NCBI GenBank assembly: GCA_021820965.1
Contig: JAKACZ010000003.1
Location: forward strand, 103,297-167,296
Reading direction: 5' to 3'
DNA from: Bacillota bacterium
Lineage (GTDB): Bacteria; Bacillota; Sulfobacillia; Sulfobacillales; Sulfobacillaceae
Length of the DNA: 64,000 nt
A program made the translations under genes and the position numbers. The number at the start of each line of letters is the position of its first letter. The first letter of the stretch is position 1. The notes beneath the pieces were generated by a model, which was not told the DNA's origin, made no database searches, and was given only the letters and a program-made list of their open reading frames with translations. This document shows, piece by piece, positions 44,043 to 53,072 of the stretch.

Positions 44043-45354
44043 GGCAACGGTCATTCAAAATGTTCGCGTCGTCGATCCCTTCTGCGGGGTGGATAGCGCC
44101 GGAGAAGAGATTTGGGTTCAGAACGGCCTCATTGTCGAGGAGCCCGATGCTGGAGCCGACATTGAACGGGTTGACGCCAGCGGGCTATGGCTGGTGCCGC
44201 GCCTCATCGATATGCATGTGCATTTCCGTGAACCCGGCCAGACCTGGAAAGAAACGATCGAGTCAGGAAGCCAGGCGGCCGCTCACGGCGGGATGACAGC
44301 GGTGGCGGTGATGCCGAATACGGTTCCAGTCACCGATACGCCGGAGTTGGTACAGTGGGTCAAAGAGCGGGGCCAGAGCGTCGGGCTGGTGCGAGTGCTG
44401 CCGATTGGAGCGGTGACGGTGGGGAGCCAGGGACGGGAACTCGCCGATTTATACCGCATGCTAAAGCAGGGTGCGGTGGCTTTTTCCGACGACGGTATCC
44501 CGGTGGGTTCAAGCGGCATGATGCGGGCGGCGCTTTCGTACGCGCGCACCCTGGATGTACCAGTCATCAATCATGCAGAAGACCGGATGCTGGCTCCGGG
44601 CGCGTCGGTGCATGAGGGACGGGCTGCCCACCGAATGGGACTTCCGGGGGTTCCGGAAGCGGCGGAGGCATCGATGGTGTGGCGCGATGTGATGCTGGCC
44701 GGACTCACCCGGGGTCAGCTGCATGTGGCGCACGTCTCGGCCATCGAGAGTCTTTCTGCGCTCGTCTATGCACGCGACCACGGATATCCGGTTACGGCCG
44801 AGGCGGCGCCGCACCATCTCATCTTGAATGATGATGCGCTGATGGAGTGGGGCTATAATCCGGTGACCAAGGTCAATCCTCCGCTGCGACCGGAGGCATC
44901 TCGACAAGCGCTTTTGCAAGCGGTTCAGCAAGGTCTGATTACGGTGCTGGCCAGCGATCACGCACCGCATCACGCGGATGACAAGGCGCGGCCCTATATC
45001 GACGCGCCGTTTGGCATCAGTGGAGTCGAAACCATCTTGGGTGTCCTGTTTACAGCGTTGATTCAGCCCGGCCTGATGAGCCCGCTTCAGGGGCTGGGGC
45101 TGATGAGTGCCGGGCCTGACCGGGTGCTGAGACTGGGATATCCCGGATTGATGCCGGGCACCCCGGCCGATTTCACCTTGATAGATGCCGAGCGTGAATG
45201 GACCGTCGACCCGATGCGCTTCTATTCGCAGGGGAAAAATACCCCATTGGCGGGCCTTAGGCTTCGTGGCCAGGCCGTCGCCACGATGATGGGAGGCCGC
45301 TTTACTATGCGGGAAGGGGAGGTACTCCATGCAGGGATATCTCAGATTTCCTGA
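44029..45354 (+). CDS. pyrC: Dihydroorotase
   Basis: 441 residues, type I dihydroorotase. Cyclises carbamoyl aspartate. Metal-binding motif LIDMHVHFREPGQTWKETIESG, the metal-bridging segment with AFSDDGIPV, VINHAEDRML, and the active-site DHAPHHADDKARPYI. Overlaps pyrB by 14 bases and carA by 26, consistent with tight translational coupling across the operon. Confidence 0.96.
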   Translation: MSENKATVIQNVRVVDPFCGVDSAGEEIWVQNGLIVEEPDAGADIERVDASGLWLVPRLIDMHVHFREPGQTWKETIESGSQAAAHGGMTAVAVMPNTVPVTDTPELVQWVKERGQSVGLVRVLPIGAVTVGSQGRELADLYRMLKQGAVAFSDDGIPVGSSGMMRAALSYARTLDVPVINHAEDRMLAPGASVHEGRAAHRMGLPGVPEAAEASMVWRDVMLAGLTRGQLHVAHVSAIESLSALVYARDHGYPVTAEAAPHHLILNDDALMEWGYNPVTKVNPPLRPEASRQALLQAVQQGLITVLASDHAPHHADDKARPYIDAPFGISGVETILGVLFTALIQPGLMSPLQGLGLMSAGPDRVLRLGYPGLMPGTPADFTLIDAEREWTVDPMRFYSQGKNTPLAGLRLRGQAVATMMGGRFTMREGEVLHAGISQIS

Positions 45355-46408
45355 CGGGACGGAGTTTCGGGGAACGTATATCGGCGACCCCGAGTGGTCC
45401 GGCCGGGGCGAGGTGGTGTTCAACACCGCCATGACGGGCTACCAGGAGATTCTGACCGATCCGTCGTATTACGGCCAGATTGTAGTGCTGACGTATCCTC
45501 TCATCGGGAACTATGGCACGTTTGCCGACTCCGCGGAATCACTCTTTCCCTGGGTTGAGGGATTGGTGGTGCACCGGCTTGAGGAGGTCCCCTCGCACGG
45601 ACCGGACGCGCACACGCTGGAACGCTACTTGAAGGGATATAAGAAACCGCTTCTGACCAACGTAGACACGCGGGCGCTTACGCGCTATCTTCGCGACCGT
45701 GGCACTCAGCGAGCGGTGCTGGCCCCTTCGAGCGTCCCCGCCAATGAGGCCCTGAAGTGGCTGAACGACTACAATTTGACTGACGCTGTATTCCGGGTGA
45801 CGACGCCGAACCCCTATCACATTGCGGGCTCAGGTCCTCGCATTACCGTGCTCGACTACGGCGTAAAAAATTCTATTCTGGCTGAACTGTCACGGCGGGA
45901 TGCCGACGTGACCGTGCTCCCGGCCGGAGCGAGCCCGGAAGACTTGGCCGCATCGACGCCCGACGGCGTGGTGCTATCCAACGGGCCCGGTGACCCGGCG
46001 TCCATTCCTGAAGTCTTGCCTACGGTGCGCTATGCCCTTGATCACTATCCGACACTTGGCATCTGTCTGGGCCATCAACTTATCGGATTGGCCGAGGGAG
46101 CCAACACCTATCCGCTGAAATTTGGGCATCACGGCGCCAACCATCCGCTTTATGACCACCGACTGGGACGGGTGCTGATTACTTCGCAAAACCACGGTTA
46201 CGCGGTAGAGTCTGAGGCGCTAGAAGATCGATATAGGGTTCGCATGACCCATTTGCACGATAAGACGGTGGAAGCACTGGAACACAAGCGCCTGCCCATC
46301 TTGTCGGTGCAGCACCACCCGGAAGCCGGGCCGGGGCCGTCGGACTCGTTGTACCTGTTTGACGAATTCTTACTGAAAGTGCGCCCGGAGGTGAAACCGC
46401 ATGCCTAA
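45329..46408 (+). CDS. carA: Carbamoyl phosphate synthetase small (glutaminase) subunit
   Basis: 359 residues. Releases ammonia from glutamine for CarB. The catalytic cysteine lies in LGICLGHQLIGLA; the His-Glu pair is in LSVQHHPEAGPGP. The N-terminal half has the CPSase small chain domain (EVVFNTAMTGYQEILTDPSY). ATG after GGGGAGGT. As part of the pyr operon it is the pyrimidine-specific synthetase (pyrAA in Bacillus naming). Confidence 0.96.
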   Translation: MQGYLRFPDGTEFRGTYIGDPEWSGRGEVVFNTAMTGYQEILTDPSYYGQIVVLTYPLIGNYGTFADSAESLFPWVEGLVVHRLEEVPSHGPDAHTLERYLKGYKKPLLTNVDTRALTRYLRDRGTQRAVLAPSSVPANEALKWLNDYNLTDAVFRVTTPNPYHIAGSGPRITVLDYGVKNSILAELSRRDADVTVLPAGASPEDLAASTPDGVVLSNGPGDPASIPEVLPTVRYALDHYPTLGICLGHQLIGLAEGANTYPLKFGHHGANHPLYDHRLGRVLITSQNHGYAVESEALEDRYRVRMTHLHDKTVEALEHKRLPILSVQHHPEAGPGPSDSLYLFDEFLLKVRPEVKPHA

Positions 46409-49400
46409 GCGCGATAATTTGAAGCGGGTCTTAGTCATCGGATCCGGTCCGATTGTCATCGGTCAAGCGGCGGAGTTTGACTATGCGGGCACTCAGGCCT
46501 GCCGAGCGCTGAGAGAAGAGGGCGTTGAGGTCATTTTAGTCAACTCCAACCCGGCCACCATTATGACGGACTTGTCCGTGGCCGACGTTGTGTACATTGA
46601 ACCCCTGACCGTCTCCTTTTTAGCCTATGTTTTGGGCAAGGAACGGCCTGACGGGATTCTTGCTACCTTGGGCGGACAGATGGGGCTGAATCTGGTGTCG
46701 TCGCTGGCCAAGGCCGGGGTGTTGACCGACTTGGGCGTTGAGCTTTTGGGGACCCAACTCCCGGCCATCGAAGCTGCCGAAGATCGGGAGGCCTTTCGCA
46801 GTTTGATGATGCGGTTGGGTCATCCCATCGCCCGCTCCAGAACGGTGACCGCGGTTGAAGACGGCCTCCATTTTGCCGCCGAGTTGGGGTATCCGGTGGT
46901 GTTGCGGCCGGCCTATACCCTGGGGGGAAGCGGCGGCGGATTCGCCCACAGCGAGGAGGAGTTGTTGGAACGGCTTCCCAAAGCGATCAGAGAGAGCCCC
47001 ATCGGTCAAGTTTTAGTGGAAGAGTCGATTAAGGGCGGGAAAGAAGTTGAGTACGAGGTGGTACGGGACGCTGCCGCCAACGCCATTGTTGTCTGCAACA
47101 TGGAAAACTTCGATCCGGTCGGTGTCCACACCGGCGACTCTATTGTGGTAGCGCCGTCGCAGACGCTGACCGACCGAGAATATCACCGACTTCGGGCGGC
47201 AGCTATTGATATCGTGCATAATCTGGGGATTCAGGGCGGATGCAACGTGCAGTTTGCGCTGCATCCGACGACCGGCGAATACCGTGTGATCGAGGTCAAT
47301 CCGCGCGTGTCCCGGTCCTCTGCTCTCGCATCCAAGGCGACTGGGTACCCCATCGCGCGCATTGTGGCCAAGATTGGTCTTGGCCTTACTCTGCCGGAGA
47401 TTCAAAATCCGGTGACGGGAAAGACCAGTGCCGCATTTGAGCCGGCCCTAGATTACGTCGTCGTCAAAATTCCCCGTTGGCCGTTCGATAAGTTTCCGGA
47501 GGCGGATCGGAGCCTCGGCACCCAAATGAAGGCGACCGGCGAGGTTATGGCGATCGACCGCACCTACGAGGCCGCCTTGCAAAAGGCGGTGCGGTCACTG
47601 GAGGTCGGTCGCATGGACCTGGTCAGCTCCCGCGACGCGGAGGAACCTGACGACGTGGTCGAGCGACTGGCCGCCGAGCCCAATGATCGGCGCCTCTTTT
47701 ACCTGGCCGAGGCCATGCGTCGCGGCGCCTCGGTGGAGTGGTTGGCCCAAGCAACTGCGATTGACCGGTGGTTTTTACAAGGCATTAAGCGTATTGTCGA
47801 CGCTGAGGTCGCGTTGGCCGAGTCTCCCAGCAGCTGGGCCGAGCGTCTTGCGGCGTTGAAACAGTTGGGTATCGCCGATGTCCGCATTGCCGAGCTCGCG
47901 CATGTGACCGAACGTGAAGTGCGCGAGGAACGGAGCAAGCAGAAAATCCGGCCCGGGTACCGCATGGTGGACACGAGCGCCGCCGAGTTTCCCGCAGAGA
48001 CTCCGTACTTCTATTCCGCCTACGATAACAGCACGGAAGCCGAGCCGCTTTCCGGCCGCAAGATGATTGTGTTGGGTTCCGGGCCCATTCGCATCGGCCA
48101 AGGCATTGAATTTGACGCGGCTAGCGTCTATGCATTGGCGGCCCTGCGATCGCGGGGCATCCGTGCTATCATGATTAATTCAAATCCCGAGACGGTCTCC
48201 ACCGACTTTAATGCCTCGGACCGCCTTTACTTTGAGCCGATTACGTTGGAGGATGTCCTTAACATTGTCGAAGTGGAACAGCCGGAAGGTGTTCTGGTGC
48301 AATTTGGTGGCCAGACCGCCATCAATTTGGCCGCCGGGCTAGCGAAATATGGCGTGCCTATCATTGGCACAAGTCTTGAGGGGCTCAATGGCGCGGAGGA
48401 CCGCCATCTCTTCGACCAGTTGCTGGAGCGTGAACAGATTCGCCGCCCGCCGGGACGAACTGCGTCCAACGCCAAAGAGGCCCTGGCCGCGGCCGAAGAG
48501 CTCGGCTTCCCGGTATTGGTGCGTCCGTCCTTCGTGCTAGGTGGTAGGGCCATGCGCATAATCGATGACATGGAAGCGCTCACCCATTATTTAGTGGCAA
48601 ACCCCGAGATGGGTGCGGATCGGCCGCTCCTTGTCGACCGCTACATGAACGGCATTGAGCTTGAGGTCGATGCCGTCAGCGATGGCCAACGCATTGTCAT
48701 CCCAGCGGTGATGGAGCATGTGGAACGTGCCGGCGTGCACTCGGGCGACTCGGTCGCGGTGCTGCCGCCGGTTCGGGCCCAGCGAGATGTCATAGACGAA
48801 GTGGTGCGCATTACGCGGGTTCTGTGCCAAAGCCTCAATGTGAAGGGCTTCCTCAACATTCAGTTTGTGGTGGTGGACGAGACCGTCTACGTGATTGAGG
48901 CTAATCCGCGCTCCAGCCGTACGGTCCCTTTCTTAATTAAGGCGACACATGTGCCGCTGGTGGATTTGGCGATGGAGGCGGCGGTAAATGGGCGGCTTCC
49001 CGATGACGTGCCGGACGGTCTCTTGCCCATGCCGGATTACTATGCCGTGAAGATGCCGGTCTTCTCCTTTTCTAAATTAGGGGAAGTCGATGCAGTCTTG
49101 GGACCAGAAATGAAGTCGACCGGCGAAGTGATGGGCATTGACGCCGATCTGCCCCGGGCGCTCTACCGGGCGTTGGTGGGTGGCGGCTTTCGAATGTCGG
49201 CTGGCGGTCGTATCTTAGCGACGATTGCCGACAATGACAAAGAAGAGGCGCTCCCACTGCTGCGGGGCTTGGCCGATATCGGATATCGACTGTACGCCAC
49301 CAGTGGCACCTGGGCACTGTTGTCCAGCCACGGCGTACCTGCCACGCCGGTGTACCGGTTGGGTGAGCGGCGTCCTCACTTGGTGGACTTGATTCGGGAC

Positions 49401-49634
49401 GGTCAATTTGAGCTGGTGATTAACACCATTACCCATGGCGGACAACCGGAGCGCGAGGGATTTCTCATCCGCCGAACCGCGGTGGAACGCGGGATCTTGT
49501 GCATGACCTCGTTGGACACGGTAGCCGCCGCACTAGAGGCGCTGAAGGGTCGAAGCCGCCGGCCTTTTGAGGTGCATTCGCTAAACGAGTGGAGGAAGGG
49601 GGAGGCAGTGCGTGAGCGAAGCCAGCGCGTTTGA
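46401..49634 (+). CDS. carB: Carbamoyl phosphate synthetase large subunit
   Basis: 1077 residues, full length. Two homologous ATP-grasp halves: the first opens VLVIGSGPIVIGQAAEFDYAG, the second MIVLGSGPIRIGQGIEFDAAS near residue 555. The phosphorylation sites are linked by the internal ammonia tunnel known in the family. A C-terminal MGS-like allosteric domain starts near residue 930 (GGRILATIADNDKEEALPLL), where UMP and PRPP act in related enzymes. Overlaps carA by eight bases. Confidence 0.97.
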   Translation: MPKRDNLKRVLVIGSGPIVIGQAAEFDYAGTQACRALREEGVEVILVNSNPATIMTDLSVADVVYIEPLTVSFLAYVLGKERPDGILATLGGQMGLNLVSSLAKAGVLTDLGVELLGTQLPAIEAAEDREAFRSLMMRLGHPIARSRTVTAVEDGLHFAAELGYPVVLRPAYTLGGSGGGFAHSEEELLERLPKAIRESPIGQVLVEESIKGGKEVEYEVVRDAAANAIVVCNMENFDPVGVHTGDSIVVAPSQTLTDREYHRLRAAAIDIVHNLGIQGGCNVQFALHPTTGEYRVIEVNPRVSRSSALASKATGYPIARIVAKIGLGLTLPEIQNPVTGKTSAAFEPALDYVVVKIPRWPFDKFPEADRSLGTQMKATGEVMAIDRTYEAALQKAVRSLEVGRMDLVSSRDAEEPDDVVERLAAEPNDRRLFYLAEAMRRGASVEWLAQATAIDRWFLQGIKRIVDAEVALAESPSSWAERLAALKQLGIADVRIAELAHVTEREVREERSKQKIRPGYRMVDTSAAEFPAETPYFYSAYDNSTEAEPLSGRKMIVLGSGPIRIGQGIEFDAASVYALAALRSRGIRAIMINSNPETVSTDFNASDRLYFEPITLEDVLNIVEVEQPEGVLVQFGGQTAINLAAGLAKYGVPIIGTSLEGLNGAEDRHLFDQLLEREQIRRPPGRTASNAKEALAAAEELGFPVLVRPSFVLGGRAMRIIDDMEALTHYLVANPEMGADRPLLVDRYMNGIELEVDAVSDGQRIVIPAVMEHVERAGVHSGDSVAVLPPVRAQRDVIDEVVRITRVLCQSLNVKGFLNIQFVVVDETVYVIEANPRSSRTVPFLIKATHVPLVDLAMEAAVNGRLPDDVPDGLLPMPDYYAVKMPVFSFSKLGEVDAVLGPEMKSTGEVMGIDADLPRALYRALVGGGFRMSAGGRILATIADNDKEEALPLLRGLADIGYRLYATSGTWALLSSHGVPATPVYRLGERRPHLVDLIRDGQFELVINTITHGGQPEREGFLIRRTAVERGILCMTSLDTVAAALEALKGRSRRPFEVHSLNEWRKGEAVRERSQRV

Positions 49635-50379
49635 CGTTCGGATTGTGGAGCGGCGGGCGCCGGCGCCCAACCACGTGGAACTGATTGTGGAGAGTCGCAC
49701 CTTGGCCCAAGCGCTTCCCGGGCAGTTTTGCCATGTGTTGACCCCCGGTACGTTAAGGCGCCCGATTTCCTTTTCCCGGTTGGACCCGAGCGCCGACCAG
49801 GCCGGTCTCTTGCTGCAGGTAGTAGGATCGGGCACCGAGTGGCTGTATCAGCGTCGCCCCCGCGAGTGGCTCAATGTGATGGGGCCCTTGGGGCGGGGTT
49901 TTACGCCCCCTGAAGCCGGCCGCCCGTGGCTCTTGCTGGGTGGCGGCGTGGGGATTCCGCCGGTTTATGCAGCCTATGCGGTCTGGCGGTCGCGAGCCGA
50001 GAGCGCGGCCGTCATTCTTGGCGCGCGCACGGCGGCTCATCTTATCATGGCAGATGATTTCCGGCGGCTTGGCTCGGAACCGGTGCTGACAACCGATGAC
50101 GGGTCGCAGGGATTCCAAGGCACGGTGATTGAGCCGGCCAGGGCCTGGCTTTTAGAGCATCCTTATGCTCAAGTAACAGCCTGCGGACCCACGCCGATGC
50201 TGGCGGCGCTCTACCAGGCCACGCAAAACCATAAGGGTCCGGTGGAATTGGCCCTGGAACAGCGGATGGGATGCGGAATCGGGGCGTGCCTCGCTTGTGT
50301 GGTGCCGGCCCCAGCGGCGAGGTATCGGCGGGTGTGCACCGACGGCCCTGTATTTCGGCGAGAGGAGCTGGTGTTTTGA
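49612..50379 (+). CDS. pyrK: Dihydroorotate dehydrogenase B electron transfer subunit PyrK
   Basis: 255 residues. FAD/[2Fe-2S] subunit that passes electrons from PyrD to NAD. FAD-binding RPISFSRLDP, NAD-binding GGGVGIPPVYAAY and CGPTPMLAALYQ, and a C-terminal cysteine cluster MGCGIGACLACV...CTDGPVF for the iron-sulphur centre. GTG start after GGGGGAGG, overlapping carB by 23 bases. Confidence 0.94.
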   Translation: MSEASAFDVRIVERRAPAPNHVELIVESRTLAQALPGQFCHVLTPGTLRRPISFSRLDPSADQAGLLLQVVGSGTEWLYQRRPREWLNVMGPLGRGFTPPEAGRPWLLLGGGVGIPPVYAAYAVWRSRAESAAVILGARTAAHLIMADDFRRLGSEPVLTTDDGSQGFQGTVIEPARAWLLEHPYAQVTACGPTPMLAALYQATQNHKGPVELALEQRMGCGIGACLACVVPAPAARYRRVCTDGPVFRREELVF

Positions 50380-51302
50380 TTGACCTTCAGGTCTCCCTGC
50401 CGCTCGGACTTTGCTTGAAGAACCCGGTGATAGCCGCCTCCGGCACCTTTGGTTTTGGGCCGGAGTACGCCTCCTATGTCGACTTGGACCGCCTAGGCGG
50501 CATCAGCGTCAAAGGCGTCTCAGCAAAGCCGTGGCGCGGGAATCCGCCGCCGCGGGTATGGGAAACTCCCGGGGGGCTCTTAAACTCGATTGGCCTGCAA
50601 AATCCGGGAATGGATGCCTTCATTGAGGAGGATATTCCGTTTTTGTCCAGGGTCAACACGGCGGTCATTGCCAATATTATTGGGCACACCGTCGAGGAAT
50701 ACCGCCAGGTGGCCGAGCGTCTGCACCGTGAGCCGCGAGTGGACGCGTTTGAAGTGAACATCTCCTGTCCCAACATCAAGGCAGGCGGGATGAGCTTTGG
50801 GCATGACCCAGAGCAGGCTCGCCAGGTGGTGCAAGCGGTGCGGTCGGCGACCGACAAGCCGGTGATGGTGAAAGTGTCGCCCAATATGGCCGAACCCTGG
50901 ACCATCGCTGAAGCGGTGGTGGACGCGGGCGCCGACATGATATCCGCCATTAACACCGTGGTTGGCATGGCCATCGATCTCAAAGCGCGCCGCCCCGCCT
51001 TGGGCGGTGTCACCGGGGGACTTTCCGGTCCGGCGGTCAAACCCATTGCCGTGCGCATTATCTATGAAATTGCCTCCCGGGTAGGGGTGCCGATCATCGG
51101 CATGGGCGGGATTCAGTCGGCCGAGGACGTGTTGGAGTTCTTGATGGCCGGGGCCAGCGCGGTGATGGTAGGCACCATCACCTTTCAGCACCCCGAACGC
51201 ATGACCGAGATTATTGGCGATTTGCCGACTGTGCTGGCCCGCTACGGATTTTCCAGTCTCGACGAAGCGGTTGGGGCGGCATTAGACCGGAAAGGGGCAT
51301 GA
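50376..51302 (+). CDS. pyrD: Dihydroorotate dehydrogenase B catalytic subunit PyrD
   Basis: 308 residues, class 1B, FMN-containing TIM barrel. Family segments: LKNPVIAASGTFGFGPEY, GLQNPGMDAFI, the active-site cysteine in FEVNISCPNIKAGG, and the FMN phosphate region IIGMGGIQSAEDVLEFLMAGASAVMVG. The TTG at 50376 overlaps the pyrK stop and has GAGGAG upstream; the long extra N-terminus of the open frame is pyrK sequence in another frame. Presence of pyrK makes it NAD-linked. Confidence 0.94.
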   Translation: MIDLQVSLPLGLCLKNPVIAASGTFGFGPEYASYVDLDRLGGISVKGVSAKPWRGNPPPRVWETPGGLLNSIGLQNPGMDAFIEEDIPFLSRVNTAVIANIIGHTVEEYRQVAERLHREPRVDAFEVNISCPNIKAGGMSFGHDPEQARQVVQAVRSATDKPVMVKVSPNMAEPWTIAEAVVDAGADMISAINTVVGMAIDLKARRPALGGVTGGLSGPAVKPIAVRIIYEIASRVGVPIIGMGGIQSAEDVLEFLMAGASAVMVGTITFQHPERMTEIIGDLPTVLARYGFSSLDEAVGAALDRKGA

Positions 51303-51308
51303 CGCACG

Positions 51309-51986
51309 GTGGACATACGGCTTTGGGTGGCGTTGGATGTTTCAGGCCGCCAAGCGGCGGACAACATTTTGGAGGCAATCTGGCCGCATCGGGATGTCAA
51401 AATTGGCATGGAGCTCTTCTATAGCCTGGGTCCCGGCTATGTTGCGGCGCTGGCCGCCCAGGGCTACCGCATCTTTCTCGACCTTAAGTGCCACGACATA
51501 CCGCGAACGGTGGCTCGGGCGGTGGGCGCGGTGTCCGGGCTGGGAGCCGAGATGCTGACGGTGCATGCCGCTGGCGGGTATGACATGCTGAATCAAGCGC
51601 GCCAGGCTGCTAGCACTATGGCCATCATTGCGGTCACAGCGCTGACCAGCCTCGATGATCAGTCGCTTCGTGATGTCGGAATTTCCGGCACGGTGGGGGA
51701 ACTGGTCGGCGCGTCGGCGCGGGTGGCGCAAAGAGCCGGCGTAGCCGGCCTGGTATGTGCCGCCGGTGAAGTGGCCCGTCTTAAGCGTGAATGGCCGGGT
51801 GCGCGGCTGGTAGTGCCGGGCATCCGCCTCCCCGGCGATGATGTGGGCGATCAGCGCCGGATATCGACACCGGCCGAGGCGGTGCGTCTGGGAGCAACAG
51901 ATTTAGTCATTGGACGCGCGGTCGTACAGGCCTCCAATCCAAAGGCCGAGCTTAAGCGTGTTGTTGCCGCGCTGTCGCATCCATAA
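51309..51986 (+). CDS. pyrF: Orotidine 5'-phosphate decarboxylase
   Basis: 225 residues, small TIM barrel. Final step to UMP. The catalytic Asp-Lys-x-x-Asp array is visible in IFLDLKCHDIPRTV, and the phosphate site in VIGRAVVQASNPKAEL; VPGIRLPGDDVGDQRR is the loop that closes over the substrate. GTG start, six bases after the pyrD stop. Confidence 0.94.
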   Translation: MDIRLWVALDVSGRQAADNILEAIWPHRDVKIGMELFYSLGPGYVAALAAQGYRIFLDLKCHDIPRTVARAVGAVSGLGAEMLTVHAAGGYDMLNQARQAASTMAIIAVTALTSLDDQSLRDVGISGTVGELVGASARVAQRAGVAGLVCAAGEVARLKREWPGARLVVPGIRLPGDDVGDQRRISTPAEAVRLGATDLVIGRAVVQASNPKAELKRVVAALSHP

Positions 51987-52000
51987 CAGGAGGAAAGACG

Positions 52001-52585
52001 ATGGCATCATTATTCGATCCCGCTGAAGGTCTTGGATTGCTGCGCGAGGTCGGCGCCTATTTACGCGGTCATTTTCTTTTGACTACGGGCCGGCACAGCG
52101 ATCAGTTTTTTCTCTTGGCACGGCTGACCGAATATCCCGATGCGCTGGAGCCCTGGTCAGAAGCACTCGCGCGGCGGCTTTCGCCCTATGGCGTCCGCAC
52201 GGTGGTGGGCCCGGCCGTGGGTGGCATTATCCCTGCTTATGCAGTGGCGAGCCATTGGCTGGGATCGCGCATGCTGTTTGCGGAAAAAGACGGCAAAGGC
52301 GGCATGATGTTTAAACGGGGGTTTTCCATCGAACCCGGTGAATCGGTGGTCGTGGTGGAAGATGCGGTCACGACAGGAAGTTCTGTGGCCAAGGTGGTGG
52401 CTGCGGTTAAAAGTGCGGGCGGAAAAGTTGCGGCGGTGGGTGCGCTGGTCGACCGCAGCGAGGGTCGACTGCGATTTGACGAACCGTTGGTGGCGCTGGT
52501 TCGGGTAGACAACATCCCTCATTGGGAGCCGTCCAATTGCCCGCTGTGCCGTGAAGGCGTGGAGCTGACTCGGCCTAAGTCCTGA
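52001..52585 (+). CDS. pyrE: Orotate phosphoribosyltransferase
   Basis: 194 residues. Makes OMP from orotate and PRPP. PRPP loop VVVVEDAVTTGSSVAKVV, the flexible loop FAEKDGKGGMMFKRGF, and substrate hood FLLTTGRHSDQFF. ATG after AGGAGG. Last gene of the pyrimidine operon; all six enzymes of de novo UMP synthesis are encoded in order with no permease gene (pyrP) between. Confidence 0.95.
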   Translation: MASLFDPAEGLGLLREVGAYLRGHFLLTTGRHSDQFFLLARLTEYPDALEPWSEALARRLSPYGVRTVVGPAVGGIIPAYAVASHWLGSRMLFAEKDGKGGMMFKRGFSIEPGESVVVVEDAVTTGSSVAKVVAAVKSAGGKVAAVGALVDRSEGRLRFDEPLVALVRVDNIPHWEPSNCPLCREGVELTRPKS

Positions 52586-52964
52586 GCATCGGAATGGCAA
52601 GACCAAATGGCCCATCCACAACGTAGCTTGAGGTAGGTGGACACCGACACCCGAGTGGAGCTTACCGGGATTGATGCCGACGACGGTTTCGTGAGGGATC
52701 GTTTCGCCGGTCGGGGTGGTCAGTTGGGTATAAAATGTGCTCAGCTTGTCACGCCGGGGTCTCGCGCCGCCACTTCGGATGAGCTTGCGCGCTTTGGCAG
52801 GCGTTGCCGGACTCAGGCTTTAGTCCTCCTCCATGAGTGGAGTGTGCGTGGCCAGAACGGGCCGAGGTCCCAGCGACCTTGCGATTTCGGGCTGTGTCGT
52901 ATGGCATGAAGCCGTACCTGAGGTGGATACTCACGCCCCATCGTTTGCGGAACTTGGGAAACAT
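52571..52964 (-). pseudogene. Remnant of a mobile-element protein with a RuvC-like motif
   Basis: Two minus-strand frames: FRKRWGVSIHLRYGFMPYDT near 52940, then after a shift near 52770 FYTQLTTPTGETIPHETVVG, INPGKLHSGVGV and ATLWMGHLVLPF down to the pyrE end. The GI(N/D)PGK...G.GV pattern is the first RuvC motif seen in RRXRR-type and related RNA-guided nuclease relatives, with Asn replacing the catalytic Asp. Everything after it is lost. The family call rests on memory of the motif and is tentative. Confidence 0.45.
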
Positions 52965-53040
52965 TCTGTGGCGTTGGTCCCGAAGTGCCCGAAAAAACGG
53001 TCTAGTAGGAATGCTTACGTTGTAAAAGGCTTCTCACCAG

Positions 53041-53072
53041 CCCCCACCTCGGGCCGAAGGCTCAGGTGGGGG
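53041..53072. terminator. Strong hairpin at the end of rqcH and beyond pyrE
   Basis: 9-bp stem CCCCCACCT / AGGTGGGGG enclosing a second GGGCC / GGCTC stem. It overlaps the rqcH stop codon on the minus strand. It may terminate both convergent units; the hairpin also resembles structures at IS200/IS605-type element ends, and a relic of such an element precedes it. Confidence 0.55.

Noticed and set aside
44509-45432. 307-codon minus-strand frame opposite pyrC/carA
   Set aside because: Antisense to two well-supported genes, histidine/arginine-rich translation typical of antisense frames, no recognisable domain.
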